A stretch of 64,000 nt of DNA from Gallionella sp. Its GTDB lineage: Bacteria > Pseudomonadota > Gammaproteobacteria > Burkholderiales > Gallionellaceae. Positions 49,562-57,901 of the stretch are shown here, piece after piece. The stretch spans positions 1-64,000 of the forward strand of contig JAUYJO010000006.1 of assembly GCA_030700315.1 (NCBI GenBank). The letters run 5' to 3'. The position numbers were made by a program, and so were the translations under genes. The stretch's first letter is position 1. Every line of letters begins with the position of its first letter. Below the pieces are notes generated by a model. The model saw only the letters and a list, made by a program, of their open reading frames with translations. It was not told where the DNA came from and ran no database searches.

Positions 49562-50398
49562 ATGAACACGGCAAGATACCTTAAAATTTTCACCCTTATC
49601 CCTATCCTCGCGATCCTCAACTCAGGTTGCGGCGGTGACGGCGGTAATACGCTGAAATCTGGCGCGCCTACGGAAAACCTGTCGATAGGCCGCATGAAAG
49701 TGGCCATCATGCCGGAGTATGACGATCCGAGCGTGCTGGCTATTTATGACGGCAAATTTGAAGAGGTTCCAACTTATCCCATCAAGACCAGTTTCCTCAT
49801 CCCCAAGGGCTCGGTCATCAGCGACGCTTGCAGCCTATCGCATGAGGGGCAGCATTTTTGCCAGCTCTACCGGACAGTCAACCGGGGCGACCACGACGAA
49901 GTGAGCCTGCTGCTGCCCTATCCGAATTTTTATCTCAGCTTCCATACGCCACGGCTGGACATCGAAACAGAGAAAAAGGAATGGACCTATTTGATCAAGT
50001 CCAATCACCCGGTCAAAACTCTGGAAGTTGATATTCAGCAACCCTTGCGCAGCACTGATTTCAACGTGACGCCGCCGGGCAGCGCTATCCATTCGGGAAC
50101 AAGCGACGCGATCAGCGTCATTAAAGGGTTCAACCATTTCGTCTACAAGTTTGAGGGCATTGCCAAAGGCCAGGAAAACGCATTTAAAATCGCCTACCTG
50201 AAAAGCGACCCCAATCCATCGGTCGATATCAAGTACACCGCCATGCGCACCCCGCAGACGCAGAGCGCGCCTTATGAAGCCCAGAGGAGTATTAAGACGA
50301 TCATTTACGCGTTCTTCGGGGCGGGTGTGTTGTGCATTGCGGCGGTAGCTTTCTGGTTCATCCGTTCGCGCAATAAAAAACGTGCCAAATCAACATGA
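49562..50398 (+). CDS. unknown lipoprotein with C-terminal membrane helix
   Basis: About 278 residues. A lipobox ends the signal (LAILNSGC), then a beta-rich periplasmic domain without clear family (KVAIMPEYDDPSVLAIYDGKF, EVSLLLPYPNFYLSF), two Cys (DACSLSHEGQHFC) that may form a disulfide, and a C-terminal helix (IIYAFFGAGVLCIAAVAFWF). The stop overlaps the CcmH-like start (ATGA), which places it in the cytochrome-maturation block. I do not assign a function. Confidence 0.65.
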   Translation: MNTARYLKIFTLIPILAILNSGCGGDGGNTLKSGAPTENLSIGRMKVAIMPEYDDPSVLAIYDGKFEEVPTYPIKTSFLIPKGSVISDACSLSHEGQHFCQLYRTVNRGDHDEVSLLLPYPNFYLSFHTPRLDIETEKKEWTYLIKSNHPVKTLEVDIQQPLRSTDFNVTPPGSAIHSGTSDAISVIKGFNHFVYKFEGIAKGQENAFKIAYLKSDPNPSVDIKYTAMRTPQTQSAPYEAQRSIKTIIYAFFGAGVLCIAAVAFWFIRSRNKKRAKST

Positions 50399-50841
50399 AT
50401 ACGCGACTTAACCTGCGCCAGGTATTGCTGTCCTTGTGTTTATGCATGGCAGTTGCTTATGCCGCCGCCCCATCCCCTGCCTTTGCGCTGACGGTCAACG
50501 AAGTGGCCAAGGATCTCGCCTGCCCCTGCGAATGCCCGCTCATCCTGGAGGACTGCAACATGACCTGCGGCCTGGAATGGAAGAACGAGGTCGGCGAAAT
50601 GATCAGCAAGGGCATGACCAAGCAGCAGATCATGGATTATTTCATCGGCAAATATGGCGACGATGCCCGCATTACCCCCACGCAGCGAATTCAGGGCAAG
50701 GTTTACCAATACACGCGAAGCTTTGATACTTCGGATTGGGTATTGCTGTGGGCCGGATTGATTACATGGATATTACTGATGTTTTTTGGCATCTACATCG
50801 GCGTTAAGAAGTTGTTTTTTAATAAACCTGCAAAAGAGTAA
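50395..50841 (+). CDS. CcmH/CycL-like cytochrome c maturation protein
   Basis: A 148-residue exported protein. A signal peptide (SLCLCMAVAYAAAPSPAFA) is followed by the CcmH-type helical domain, here with CPCECPLILEDCNMTCG where ordinary CcmH has a single CxxC in an LRCxxCQ segment. The MISKGMTKQQIMDYFIGKYGD stretch is characteristic. A C-terminal helix (VLLWAGLITWILLMFFGIYIG) anchors it. It would keep apocytochrome thiols reduced for heme attachment. The extra cysteines set it apart from the standard form. Confidence 0.83.
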   Translation: MNTRLNLRQVLLSLCLCMAVAYAAAPSPAFALTVNEVAKDLACPCECPLILEDCNMTCGLEWKNEVGEMISKGMTKQQIMDYFIGKYGDDARITPTQRIQGKVYQYTRSFDTSDWVLLWAGLITWILLMFFGIYIGVKKLFFNKPAKE

Positions 50842-50894
50842 ATTTCTGCTCAGCCTGCCAATCAATTCATTTGTAGCCAATGACAAGTTAAATC

Positions 50895-51090
50895 GTAACT
50901 ACTCAGATCGAAGTAGTATGCTCGAAAATAGCCACAACGCCAGTCCCTTCCCCATGTAAGGGGGAAGGTTAGGATGGGGGTGGGAGGGTGGAATCATCGC
51001 AAAGTGTCTTTGATACCCCACCTTTCTACCCCCATCCCTGCCTTCCCCCTGCAAGGGGGAAGGAGAAAAGCGGCAGCACCTGAGTAGTTG
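50895..51090. repeat. MITE-like repeat, family C copy 2 (expanded)
   Basis: Ends GTAACTACTCAG and CTGAGTAGTTGC. The centre contains an extra inverted pair (GGTTAGGATGGGGGTGGGAG and near-complement), making it about twice the length of the copy at 47239. Confidence 0.8.
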
Positions 51091-51167
51091 CCAGAATTTC
51101 CATAAAACAAAGGCCATGCCGTTACCGGGAAAGCGTCCCCGTCTTCGGTCGGCATGCAAAGTGAAAC

Positions 51168-52010
51168 ATGAAATCATCAGCAAAGTCCTTACTTATCAGC
51201 CTTGCCGTATTTTTGTTGCTATGCGTAGCCGCACTTTTTGCCGTATTCCTGTACCTGACCGAACAAGGCCCGGGCGATGCGATCCATGGGCTCAATAACG
51301 CGGCGAGACTGACCCTGTACAAGTATGGCATGGTCGATAAATTGTTTTCCGGCGAAATCAAACGCCTCTATCTGGATACCTGCACCCGGAAATGCCACGG
51401 CAAAGATGTCATCGAAAAAAACCCCAGAACCGCAGCGGAATGGGAAGCGGTAATGACGCGCATGAAGGCATCTGACCGGGCGGGAATAACGGATCGCCAC
51501 GCCGAGACCATCACGCGTTACCTGCAAAGCAATTTCTTGAGCAATGTGCCCACCGTCCTTCCCGAGAAGACCATGAAGTTCGTCAAGCTCCATTTGTGGA
51601 GAAGCGATTTCGGAGAAAGTGACCTGTTTCTGGATTTGATTTATATTCCCTACGAGCATCGCAAGCTGCTGCCCTATCTGGGGGTGCGTAGCGCACCGAC
51701 AGATGATCGAGCCGCTTTTTTTGTCGTTTATGTCAATACTCATCAAGGATCGGTCCCGCCATGGGATTTTTCGCAACTGGTGACGCTGCACGTCAATAAC
51801 GGCATCGGGCAAAGCGCAAACGCCTGGAAAGTGCTTTATGAGGACGGCCAGCGCCACCATAATCAAGGCGTTCTCGTTTTTCCCAATATTGACACCGACC
51901 AAGCGACTGACATGGAAATTAAAATGCGCCTGCCGGGGCTGGGAATGAGAACTTTCCAATGGAAACTGCCCATACCCGCTTTATCTGAAGGAGACCCTGT
52001 TGAACACTAA
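51168..52010 (+). CDS. membrane-anchored protein with a non-standard CX3CH heme-like motif
   Basis: A 280-residue protein. An N-terminal helix (LLISLAVFLLLCVAALFAVFLYL) is followed by Cys72-TRK-Cys76-His77, a CX3CH arrangement, and a downstream segment (TAAEWEAVMTRMKAS) of the kind that follows heme sites in cytochrome sensors or PSCyt-like domains. The remaining 150 residues are a beta-rich domain of unknown type. It overlaps the following thioredoxin start. If a heme is attached, it would be one of the rare non-CXXCH cases; otherwise it may bind a metal. Confidence 0.65.
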   Translation: MKSSAKSLLISLAVFLLLCVAALFAVFLYLTEQGPGDAIHGLNNAARLTLYKYGMVDKLFSGEIKRLYLDTCTRKCHGKDVIEKNPRTAAEWEAVMTRMKASDRAGITDRHAETITRYLQSNFLSNVPTVLPEKTMKFVKLHLWRSDFGESDLFLDLIYIPYEHRKLLPYLGVRSAPTDDRAAFFVVYVNTHQGSVPPWDFSQLVTLHVNNGIGQSANAWKVLYEDGQRHHNQGVLVFPNIDTDQATDMEIKMRLPGLGMRTFQWKLPIPALSEGDPVEH

Positions 52011-52527
52011 AACCTACAAACTGCTCATTATTCTCGCCGGCGCAGGCTTGGTGCTTGCCCTTGCCGTCGCCGCTGCTCTGATTACGCGTGGAAATTCGGA
52101 AACCGCCCCCGCCGATAAAAAGGAACAAGCCCCCCATTTCACGCTCGCGCTCCTCGAAGGCAAAAGCTTCCAGTTCAGCGAATATAAAGGAAAGCCCGTC
52201 CTGATCAATTTCTTTGCCTCCTGGTGCTTGCCCTGCCGGGAAGAAATGCCCGTCCTGGTAAAAATTGCCCGTGAATATGGCCCCAAAGGCGTGGTGTTCC
52301 TGGGAATCGCCGTCGACGATACCGAGGAGAAGATGAAGGATTTCATAGTAAAATACGAGGTCAATTTTCCGGTAGGGCTGGATAAAACGGCAGAGGTTCA
52401 AAAATCCTTTGGCTTGTATGGCATACCCACCACTTACTTCATTGACAAGCAAGGCGTTATCAATTACTTCCACTCCGGCGCCGTAACCGAGGAATTACTG
52501 AAACATGAACTCGATAAGCTGCTTTAA
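52000..52527 (+). CDS. TlpA/ResA-type thiol-disulfide oxidoreductase 1
   Basis: A 175-residue membrane-anchored thioredoxin-fold protein. The N-terminal helix (LLIILAGAGLVLALAVAAAL) is followed by a TlpA domain with active site ASWCLPCREEMP and the cis-Pro in GIPTTYFID. Start is a TTG preceded by GAAGGAG. In TlpA/ResA systems these proteins reduce apocytochrome or copper-site cysteines in the periplasm. It is very similar in layout to the TlpA at 55399. Confidence 0.9.
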   Translation: MNTKTYKLLIILAGAGLVLALAVAAALITRGNSETAPADKKEQAPHFTLALLEGKSFQFSEYKGKPVLINFFASWCLPCREEMPVLVKIAREYGPKGVVFLGIAVDDTEEKMKDFIVKYEVNFPVGLDKTAEVQKSFGLYGIPTTYFIDKQGVINYFHSGAVTEELLKHELDKLL

Positions 52528-53017
52528 GAATTTCTGTGCAGTTTTTTTCCTCACGGCCTTGCTCTCCGGTTGCGGCGAGGAGAGCAAGCCCTTGCTTCAG
52601 GTCGGCGCAAAGGCCGCGCCCTTCACCCTTGAATTGATCGGCGGCAAGCAAAGCCAACTGGAGCAATATGCCGGAAAAGGGTTGGTCATCACCTTCATGT
52701 CCTCCTGGTGTCCCTGTTCCAACCAATCCATGCCGTTCATGAAGCAGGCTTACGAGAAACACAGTAACGGCGAGGTGGCATTTTTGATGATCGGCGTTCA
52801 GGATTCCCGGTCAAAATTTGAAAAATTTGTCGAAAAATGGCAAGCCCCCTTCCCGGCCGGCTATGACAAGGGCGACAAAATTGCCAATAACTATGGCGTA
52901 AGCTCGCCGCCGACCACTTTTTTTATCGACAAAAACGGGGTTGTGAAGCGCGCTTTCTATGGAAACATCGCGGAAAAACCGCAAGAATTCCAGCGATGGA
53001 TTGAGGAGATCATTTAA
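52505..53017 (+). CDS. TlpA-like lipoprotein with CPC active site
   Basis: A 170-residue lipoprotein (LTALLSGC). The thioredoxin fold is clear (APFTLELIGGKQSQL, PPTTFFIDKNG), but the active site reads SSWCPCSNQS, a CxC in place of CxxC. Such sites have different redox potentials and can act as metal-binding or isomerase sites. It overlaps the previous gene by 23 bases and joins the CcdA-like gene through a TAATG overlap. Confidence 0.85.
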   Translation: MNSISCFKNFCAVFFLTALLSGCGEESKPLLQVGAKAAPFTLELIGGKQSQLEQYAGKGLVITFMSSWCPCSNQSMPFMKQAYEKHSNGEVAFLMIGVQDSRSKFEKFVEKWQAPFPAGYDKGDKIANNYGVSSPPTTFFIDKNGVVKRAFYGNIAEKPQEFQRWIEEII

Positions 53018-53721
53018 TGTCTATAGGAGGCACCGACGCATTGTGGGGAGGGTTTTCCGCGTTTTTTTCGATCTGGCAGGTTTGCATCCTGCAAATCAGC
53101 CCCTTCTTTATCGCCTTTATTGTCGGCATTTACTTCGCAACACCAGGCAAGAATGCCGCTCCAGAAATTCGCCGCTGGGCACTGCTTCCCTGCATCGCTT
53201 ACGGGATTGGCTTCACGGTTTTTTATTCCCTGCTCATCGCATCCGCATTGGATATCAGTCGGCCTCTCATTCATAGCCTCAGCACGTTGCGGGTAGTTTC
53301 CGGCGTATTTTTCCTGCTGGTGGGCCTGTATATTTTGCTGATGAACCGCCTGCCCATTCTGGTCAAACTGCACCGGCCTCTAACGGTAAACATCCTGGCC
53401 CTGTTTATCGGAATAACGCTCGCCATCATCTATTCCCCGTGCATCACTCCGATGCTCTCCGATATCATGGGGCTGGCATCCCAGCGGAGCACTGCGGTTG
53501 AAGGCTGGTATCTGGCGTTTTTTTACGGGCTCGGAACCACCATCGCCCTGTGCCTGACGGCGATTGCGCTGATCCTGTTGGCCCGAAAGCAGAAAGCCGT
53601 CATGCGCAACGCAGTGTTGATAAAAAACCTTTGCGCCACAATTTTGTTTATCCTTGCCGCCATGAACATGACCGGCCTGATGCGGCACTACAAGGCGTTT
53701 GTTCTCGGGTTTGTGCTGTGA
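53017..53721 (+). CDS. CcdA-like thiol reductant transporter
   Basis: A 234-residue protein with six membrane helices. Cys in the first helix region (WQVCILQISPF) and in the PCITP segment of the fourth helix correspond to the redox pair of CcdA/DsbD, which carries reducing power from cytoplasmic thioredoxin to periplasmic TlpA-like proteins. It is the natural reductant source for the three thioredoxins around it. Overlap with the next small gene implies coupling. Confidence 0.85.
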   Translation: MSIGGTDALWGGFSAFFSIWQVCILQISPFFIAFIVGIYFATPGKNAAPEIRRWALLPCIAYGIGFTVFYSLLIASALDISRPLIHSLSTLRVVSGVFFLLVGLYILLMNRLPILVKLHRPLTVNILALFIGITLAIIYSPCITPMLSDIMGLASQRSTAVEGWYLAFFYGLGTTIALCLTAIALILLARKQKAVMRNAVLIKNLCATILFILAAMNMTGLMRHYKAFVLGFVL

Positions 53722-53936
53722 TCGCGCCACCCAAGGGAATAAAGAAGCAGGTGCTCGGCGGCATGCTGGTCTGCCTGGGCGCCGTCACCGCGCTATTGGC
53801 AAAAGTGATTGGTTTTGAGCTGGATATTTTTTATGTGATTATCAGCGCGGTCGGGGTAGGCTTATTTCTGTATGGCACCCTGCAAAAAAACCAGCAAGAA
53901 TTAACCGGCGGCGATGAGCCGCTTCAACCCAGATAG
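53718..53936 (+). CDS. small two-helix membrane protein
   Basis: A 72-residue protein starting with GTG inside the CcdA-like stop (GTGA). Helices VLGGMLVCLGAVTALLAKVIG and IFYVIISAVGVGLFLYG are joined by a short loop. The last codons and the stop (CTT CAA CCC AGA TAG) are supplied by repeat A3, so its native C-terminus may have been changed. Function unknown; coupling suggests a role with CcdA. Confidence 0.65.
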   Translation: MIAPPKGIKKQVLGGMLVCLGAVTALLAKVIGFELDIFYVIISAVGVGLFLYGTLQKNQQELTGGDEPLQPR

Positions 53937-54041
53937 TTCATTAGCTCTTGAGACATTGCAAAATCAATGGGTTGTAGGTCGGGTTTTAACCCGACATGTC
54001 GGGCTGAAGCCCGACCTACGTCCAAATGGATTATCTGGGTT
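53926..54041. repeat. MITE-like repeat, family A copy 3
   Basis: Same ends and hairpins as the other family A copies. It begins inside the upstream gene's last codons and ends about 20 bases before the SCO start. Confidence 0.9.
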
Positions 54042-54060
54042 CAAACCAAAAGGGCAACAA

Positions 54061-54765
54061 ATGAATAAACAGCGTGGGGCTCTGAACAGAAAGAGCCTGG
54101 CCATTCTGCTGATCGTGGCGGTGGCCATCGCCGTGGCTGCCGCCGCCTTTATCGGCGCGCGACCGGGCAAAGAACCCGCCGTCAAACCCCCCGAGGAGAT
54201 CGAGGACTACCTCTTCTGGGAAGCGAAGAAATTGACGGATTTCAAATTGATCGGCGGTGGCAACCAAACACTGGGCCCGGATGACCTGAAGGGGAAATGG
54301 AGTTTTATTTTCTTCGGCTACATACACTGCCCCGATGTCTGCCCGCTCACCATGGGGGTATTGGGGAAAACATTCAATCTCATCGAAAAAGACCCGGCAG
54401 CTTATCAGGAGATACAAGGCATTTTTATTTCAGTTGATCCGAAACGCGATACGCCTGAGCTGGTCAAAGAATACGCTTCCTATTTCAGCAGCAAAATCAT
54501 CGGCGTCACCGGTGACAACGCGCAACTGGAAGCGTTTTCCCGGCAGATGAGCGCCCTGTACACCATCCATCCCAAGGAAGCCCAAGCATCCGGGGAAGCC
54601 CAGGCCTCCGGGGACGACTACCAGGTGACGCACAACTCGACCGTCTTTCTCGTCGACCCGCAGGGCAGACTGTATGGCCGGTTTCCACCCCCCCAGCTTC
54701 CCCAGGAAATTGCCGGGGTGTTTTTGAAAATTCGCACGTTCTACAATGAAAGGGTAAAAAAATGA
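54061..54765 (+). CDS. SCO1/SenC-family copper chaperone
   Basis: A 234-residue membrane-anchored protein. It has the copper-binding CPDVCP motif in GYIHCPDVCPLTMG and the third ligand His in the QVTHNST segment, on a thioredoxin-like fold with SVDPKRDTPE. SCO proteins insert copper or reduce cysteines at CuA sites of cytochrome oxidase or NosZ. No heme-copper oxidase lies in the window, so the NosZ-like CuA loop is the obvious local client. A short repeat, AQASGE-AQASGD, is inserted near residue 180. The track start is inside repeat A3; the ATG at 54061 is used. Confidence 0.93.
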   Translation: MNKQRGALNRKSLAILLIVAVAIAVAAAAFIGARPGKEPAVKPPEEIEDYLFWEAKKLTDFKLIGGGNQTLGPDDLKGKWSFIFFGYIHCPDVCPLTMGVLGKTFNLIEKDPAAYQEIQGIFISVDPKRDTPELVKEYASYFSSKIIGVTGDNAQLEAFSRQMSALYTIHPKEAQASGEAQASGDDYQVTHNSTVFLVDPQGRLYGRFPPPQLPQEIAGVFLKIRTFYNERVKK

Positions 54766-55259
54766 TCAAGATTTTTTCACAAGTACTGGCCGCGCTGACG
54801 CTCGGTTTCCTCGCCTCAAATGTCTGGGCAAACGGCGATATCCAGGTCAAGGATGCCTGGGTGCAGGCCGCGCCGCCCGGCGTCAAGGTAATGGCCGCTT
54901 ATCTGGAAATCAAAAACAACGGCAAGCAGCAGCAAGTGCTCACCGGCGTTTCCAGTCCCGCCTTTGGCAAAATCGAAATTCACCGCAGCGTGATCCAGGG
55001 GAACGTGGCGCGCATGGATCATCTGAAAGAGTTGACCATTCCAGCCAACGCCTCGGTATTGCTGCAACAAGGCGGCTTACACCTCATGCTGATGGATGTG
55101 AAAAAACCCCTCGCCAGCGGCGACCAAGTTCCCTTGGCCTTCATTTTCGGCAATGGCGAAAAAATTGCAGCGACCGCAATCGTCCGCTCCGGCAAAATGG
55201 AAGGTATGGGAGAGGGCGGGACTATGGATCATTCCGGGCATGGCGGGCATAAGCATTAA
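54762..55259 (+). CDS. PCuAC-family periplasmic copper chaperone
   Basis: A 165-residue exported protein. It carries the Cu(I) site of the family: His in IEIHRSV, Met in NVARMDHL and the HLMLM pair (H-x-M) further on. A His/Met-rich tail (MDHSGHGGHKH) adds further copper ligands. PCuAC proteins pass Cu(I) to SCO and on to CuA centres. The start overlaps the SCO stop (ATGA), a common operon layout. Confidence 0.93.
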   Translation: MIKIFSQVLAALTLGFLASNVWANGDIQVKDAWVQAAPPGVKVMAAYLEIKNNGKQQQVLTGVSSPAFGKIEIHRSVIQGNVARMDHLKELTIPANASVLLQQGGLHLMLMDVKKPLASGDQVPLAFIFGNGEKIAATAIVRSGKMEGMGEGGTMDHSGHGGHKH

Positions 55260-55289
55260 CCGTAGAGCTGGACGAGCCGTAACCAAAAA

Positions 55290-55336
55290 CGTAGGTCGGG
55301 CTTTGCCCGACATGGTGGGCGGAGCCCACCCTACGG
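55290..55336. repeat. short palindromic repeat related to families A and G
   Basis: GTAGGTCGGGCTTTGCCCGAC is followed by GGTGGGCGGAGCCCACCC: two abutting hairpins of the same style as those inside families A and G. Confidence 0.75.
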
Positions 55337-55398
55337 TTTCGTTGAAAAAATCTCGTCACGTTTTGACATGATTTAACTTGCAAATGACTAAGGAAGCA

Positions 55399-55914
55399 AT
55401 GCTAAAACCTGAACCCCAACCCCGCCGTTTTCTGCTCGCGCTGCTGCTGGGCAGTTTTTTGTTTATGCTGGGATGCAACGGCAACACGACAGAGCCCAAA
55501 GGCGCAATAGAAAATGCGCCCGATTTCAATGTGGCGCTCTTTGAAGGCGGCGAATTTCAGTTAAGCGCGCAAAAAGGCAACGTGGTCGTAATCAATTTTT
55601 TCGCCTCATGGTGCGTCTCCTGCGGCGAAGAAACGCCTCACATTGAAAAAGTATTCCGCGAATATGCCTCTCAGCCGGTAGCGTTCCTGGGCATTGCCGT
55701 CGATGATACGGAAAAAAAGGCAAAAGAATTCATGAAGAAATCGGGCCTGACCATACCTGCGGGACTGGATCGGACCGGAAAAATCAAAGACGCCTACGGC
55801 CTGTACGGCATGCCCACCACGTTCTTTATCGACAAGAACGGCAAGATCAGCTATTTCCACGCGGGTGTCGTTACGGAAGAATTGCTCAGACATGAAATTG
55901 GCAAGCTGCTTTGA
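55399..55914 (+). CDS. TlpA-type thiol-disulfide oxidoreductase 3 (lipoprotein)
   Basis: About 171 residues with lipobox FMLGC. The TlpA domain has ASWCVSCGEETP at the active site and GMPTTFFID near the cis-Pro. It closely resembles the protein at 52000 (including the ending RHEIGKLL versus KHELDKLL), so the two are recent duplicates bracketing the block. The ATG at 55399 has AAGGAAG upstream; the track begins at an earlier TTG. It likely keeps CuA or apocytochrome cysteines reduced. Confidence 0.88.
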   Translation: MLKPEPQPRRFLLALLLGSFLFMLGCNGNTTEPKGAIENAPDFNVALFEGGEFQLSAQKGNVVVINFFASWCVSCGEETPHIEKVFREYASQPVAFLGIAVDDTEKKAKEFMKKSGLTIPAGLDRTGKIKDAYGLYGMPTTFFIDKNGKISYFHAGVVTEELLRHEIGKLL

Positions 55915-55980
55915 CCCTGCAAGCGAGAAGGAGCAAAACGACCGCATCCGGGTAGGTGCTAATTTATTTCAATTCCCGAT

Positions 55981-56076
55981 CAATAGAGCATTATCGTAGG
56001 GCGTGTTCTACCCGCCGGATAAAGATGTCGGGCGAAGCCCGACCTACGGATTATTTTTCTATTGAATGAAAAATGG
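55981..56076. repeat. palindromic repeat, family G copy 1
   Basis: Begins CAATAGAGCATTATCGTAGG and contains CTACCCGCCGGATAAAGATG and CGGGCGAAGCCCG. An inverted copy is at 56919-57000, so the first ycgR gene is flanked by inverted repeats. Confidence 0.85.
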
Positions 56077-56092
56077 AATTAGAGCTGCGCGC

Positions 56093-56845
56093 CTACTGTG
56101 GATCGTTTTTCAAACGTTGCATGTTGGTCACATAGCGTTGCAGCAACACGCTGGAAACATTGTCTAGATTCTTGAATTCGCAGCCCACGCGCCGGATCGT
56201 TTGGCCTGGCTTGGGAGACATTGAAACCACGCTTTTCACCATGAGCGTGACGTTGATCTTGCCCACTTCCGGCAAGTCGATCTGGCAGCCGGCATAAGTC
56301 TGCCCTATCACAAACTCGATGGCCTCTTCCGCATACGACAACCTGACCCCGCCGCCGCTGATGTCCATGATGGGCACCTCTATTTTCCCCGCCTCCACCT
56401 GGCCGGCAGGGGTAACGCAACGCAGGTGTTCGGAAAGCGGGATCGAGAGCCGGAAATACTCGCGTCGCTGAATGCGGCAAAGGTGGGCCGGAAACGGCAT
56501 GTAAAAAGCGGGATAATTCTGGTGCGCGAGCTCGCGGATGGCGCCGACCGAAAATTGAATCTTGACGTGGTTATGCACACTGACCAAAGTGAGGCGCTTG
56601 CTTTCGGCGATGCGCCGGTTTTTGGCCGCATCTGTGCCCTGCTCCACCCAAAACCCCTTCTCGCCGACATCCAGCACCGAAGTCATGATGAAATCCTTGA
56701 TGCCATCGTAATACAGCGCGACACGCGCCCCGTCTTCCGCGATACCGCGCAACAAGGACTGAATCTGGCGCGCGGAAGAAATGCGGCATTCACTCTCCTG
56801 GCGATCAGAAAGTCTTTCTACGGTAAGTGGAACGTTTTCTTGCAT
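56093..56845 (-). CDS. ycgR: YcgR-family flagellar brake protein (PilZ domain), copy 1
   Basis: A 250-residue cytoplasmic protein. The N-terminal YcgR domain (residues 1-115) is followed by a PilZ domain with the c-di-GMP motifs: RREYFR (RxxxR) near residue 127 and DISGGGVRL near 163. On binding c-di-GMP, YcgR slows flagellar rotation by contacting the motor. A paralogue of the same length lies next to it (roughly 60% identical by eye), and both stand upstream of other flagellar genes. Confidence 0.93.
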   Translation of the reverse strand: MQENVPLTVERLSDRQESECRISSARQIQSLLRGIAEDGARVALYYDGIKDFIMTSVLDVGEKGFWVEQGTDAAKNRRIAESKRLTLVSVHNHVKIQFSVGAIRELAHQNYPAFYMPFPAHLCRIQRREYFRLSIPLSEHLRCVTPAGQVEAGKIEVPIMDISGGGVRLSYAEEAIEFVIGQTYAGCQIDLPEVGKINVTLMVKSVVSMSPKPGQTIRRVGCEFKNLDNVSSVLLQRYVTNMQRLKNDPQ

Positions 56846-56918
56846 GATAAATCTAGGTGCGTCTCCGGTGTGCTGGTTATCTGCAAATATTTTTAACTCA
56901 AATTGTCTATTAGACCGT

Positions 56919-57000
56919 CAATAGGAAAACAATCCGTAGGTCGGGCTCCGCCCGACATCTTTATCCGGCGGGTAGAACCCGCCCTACGATTGTGACTAAT
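56919..57000. repeat. palindromic repeat, family G copy 2 (inverted)
   Basis: Reverse complement of the element at 55981, sharing CAATAGGAAAACAATCCGTAGG and the CGGGCTCCGCCCG hairpin. Confidence 0.85.
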
Positions 57001-57027
57001 CCGCATTCCACAAGAGTAAACCCCCAC

Positions 57028-57780
57028 TCACGCGGCAGCCCTCAAGCGCTGTACCTTGGTCACATAGCGTTGCAGCAAAATTCCGGAAGAGATATCGACA
57101 TTCTTGAACTCGCACCCCACCCGATGGATCGTTTGCCCGTTCTGCGCGGATATCGTAACCAGATTTTTAACCTCCAGCGTCGCGCTGATCTTGCCCGTTT
57201 CCGGCAAATTGATCTGGCAATTCTCATAAACCTGCCCCAGCACAAACTCGATATCGTCCGCAGTGTAAAACAGCCTCACCCCGCCGCCGCTGATATCCAT
57301 CACCGGCACATCGAACAGCCCGCTCACCTGCGGCTGCGCAATGGGAATCACACAAGTCAGGCGCTCGGAAGGGAACAGCGAGAGCCGGTAATATTCGCGG
57401 CGTTGAATACGGTAGAGGATGGCCGGAAAAGGCAGGTAAAAAGCCGGGTAGCCCTGGTGCGTCACCGCGCGGATACTATCGACCACAAATTGAATCTTCA
57501 CCTGGTTATGCGCACCGACCAGAGTGAGGCGCTGGCTTTCCGCAATGCGCCGGTTTTTGGGCGCATCCACGCCCTGCTCCACCCACAACCCTTTATCGCC
57601 GACATCCAGCAGCGACGTCATGATGAATTCCTTCACGCCATCATAATACAGCGCGGCAAGCGCCCCGATTTCCGACATATCGCGCAACAAAGACTGTATT
57701 TGCTGCGGGGAAGTTACGCGGCATTCGCTCTCCTGCTCGCCGGCAAGTCTTTCGATGGTTAACGGGATATTTTCGTGCAT
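57028..57780 (-). CDS. ycgR: YcgR-family flagellar brake protein (PilZ domain), copy 2
   Basis: A 250-residue paralogue of the gene at 56093. It keeps the PilZ motifs RREYYR and DISGGGVRL and the same N-terminal YYDGVKEFIMTS segment. Divergence is spread over the full length, so both copies have probably been under selection for some time. It may differ in affinity for c-di-GMP or in its motor partner. Confidence 0.93.
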   Translation of the reverse strand: MHENIPLTIERLAGEQESECRVTSPQQIQSLLRDMSEIGALAALYYDGVKEFIMTSLLDVGDKGLWVEQGVDAPKNRRIAESQRLTLVGAHNQVKIQFVVDSIRAVTHQGYPAFYLPFPAILYRIQRREYYRLSLFPSERLTCVIPIAQPQVSGLFDVPVMDISGGGVRLFYTADDIEFVLGQVYENCQINLPETGKISATLEVKNLVTISAQNGQTIHRVGCEFKNVDISSGILLQRYVTKVQRLRAAA

Positions 57781-57901
57781 TAACTAAACTTCAATTCAGA
57801 ATGTCATGCCGGACGGCGGTTTTTCGCGGTCTGGCTCCAGGGTAATGAGGGTCGGCGCGCATGATAACAAAATCCGTCGCACCTGATAAGCAAAAGGAAG
57901 C

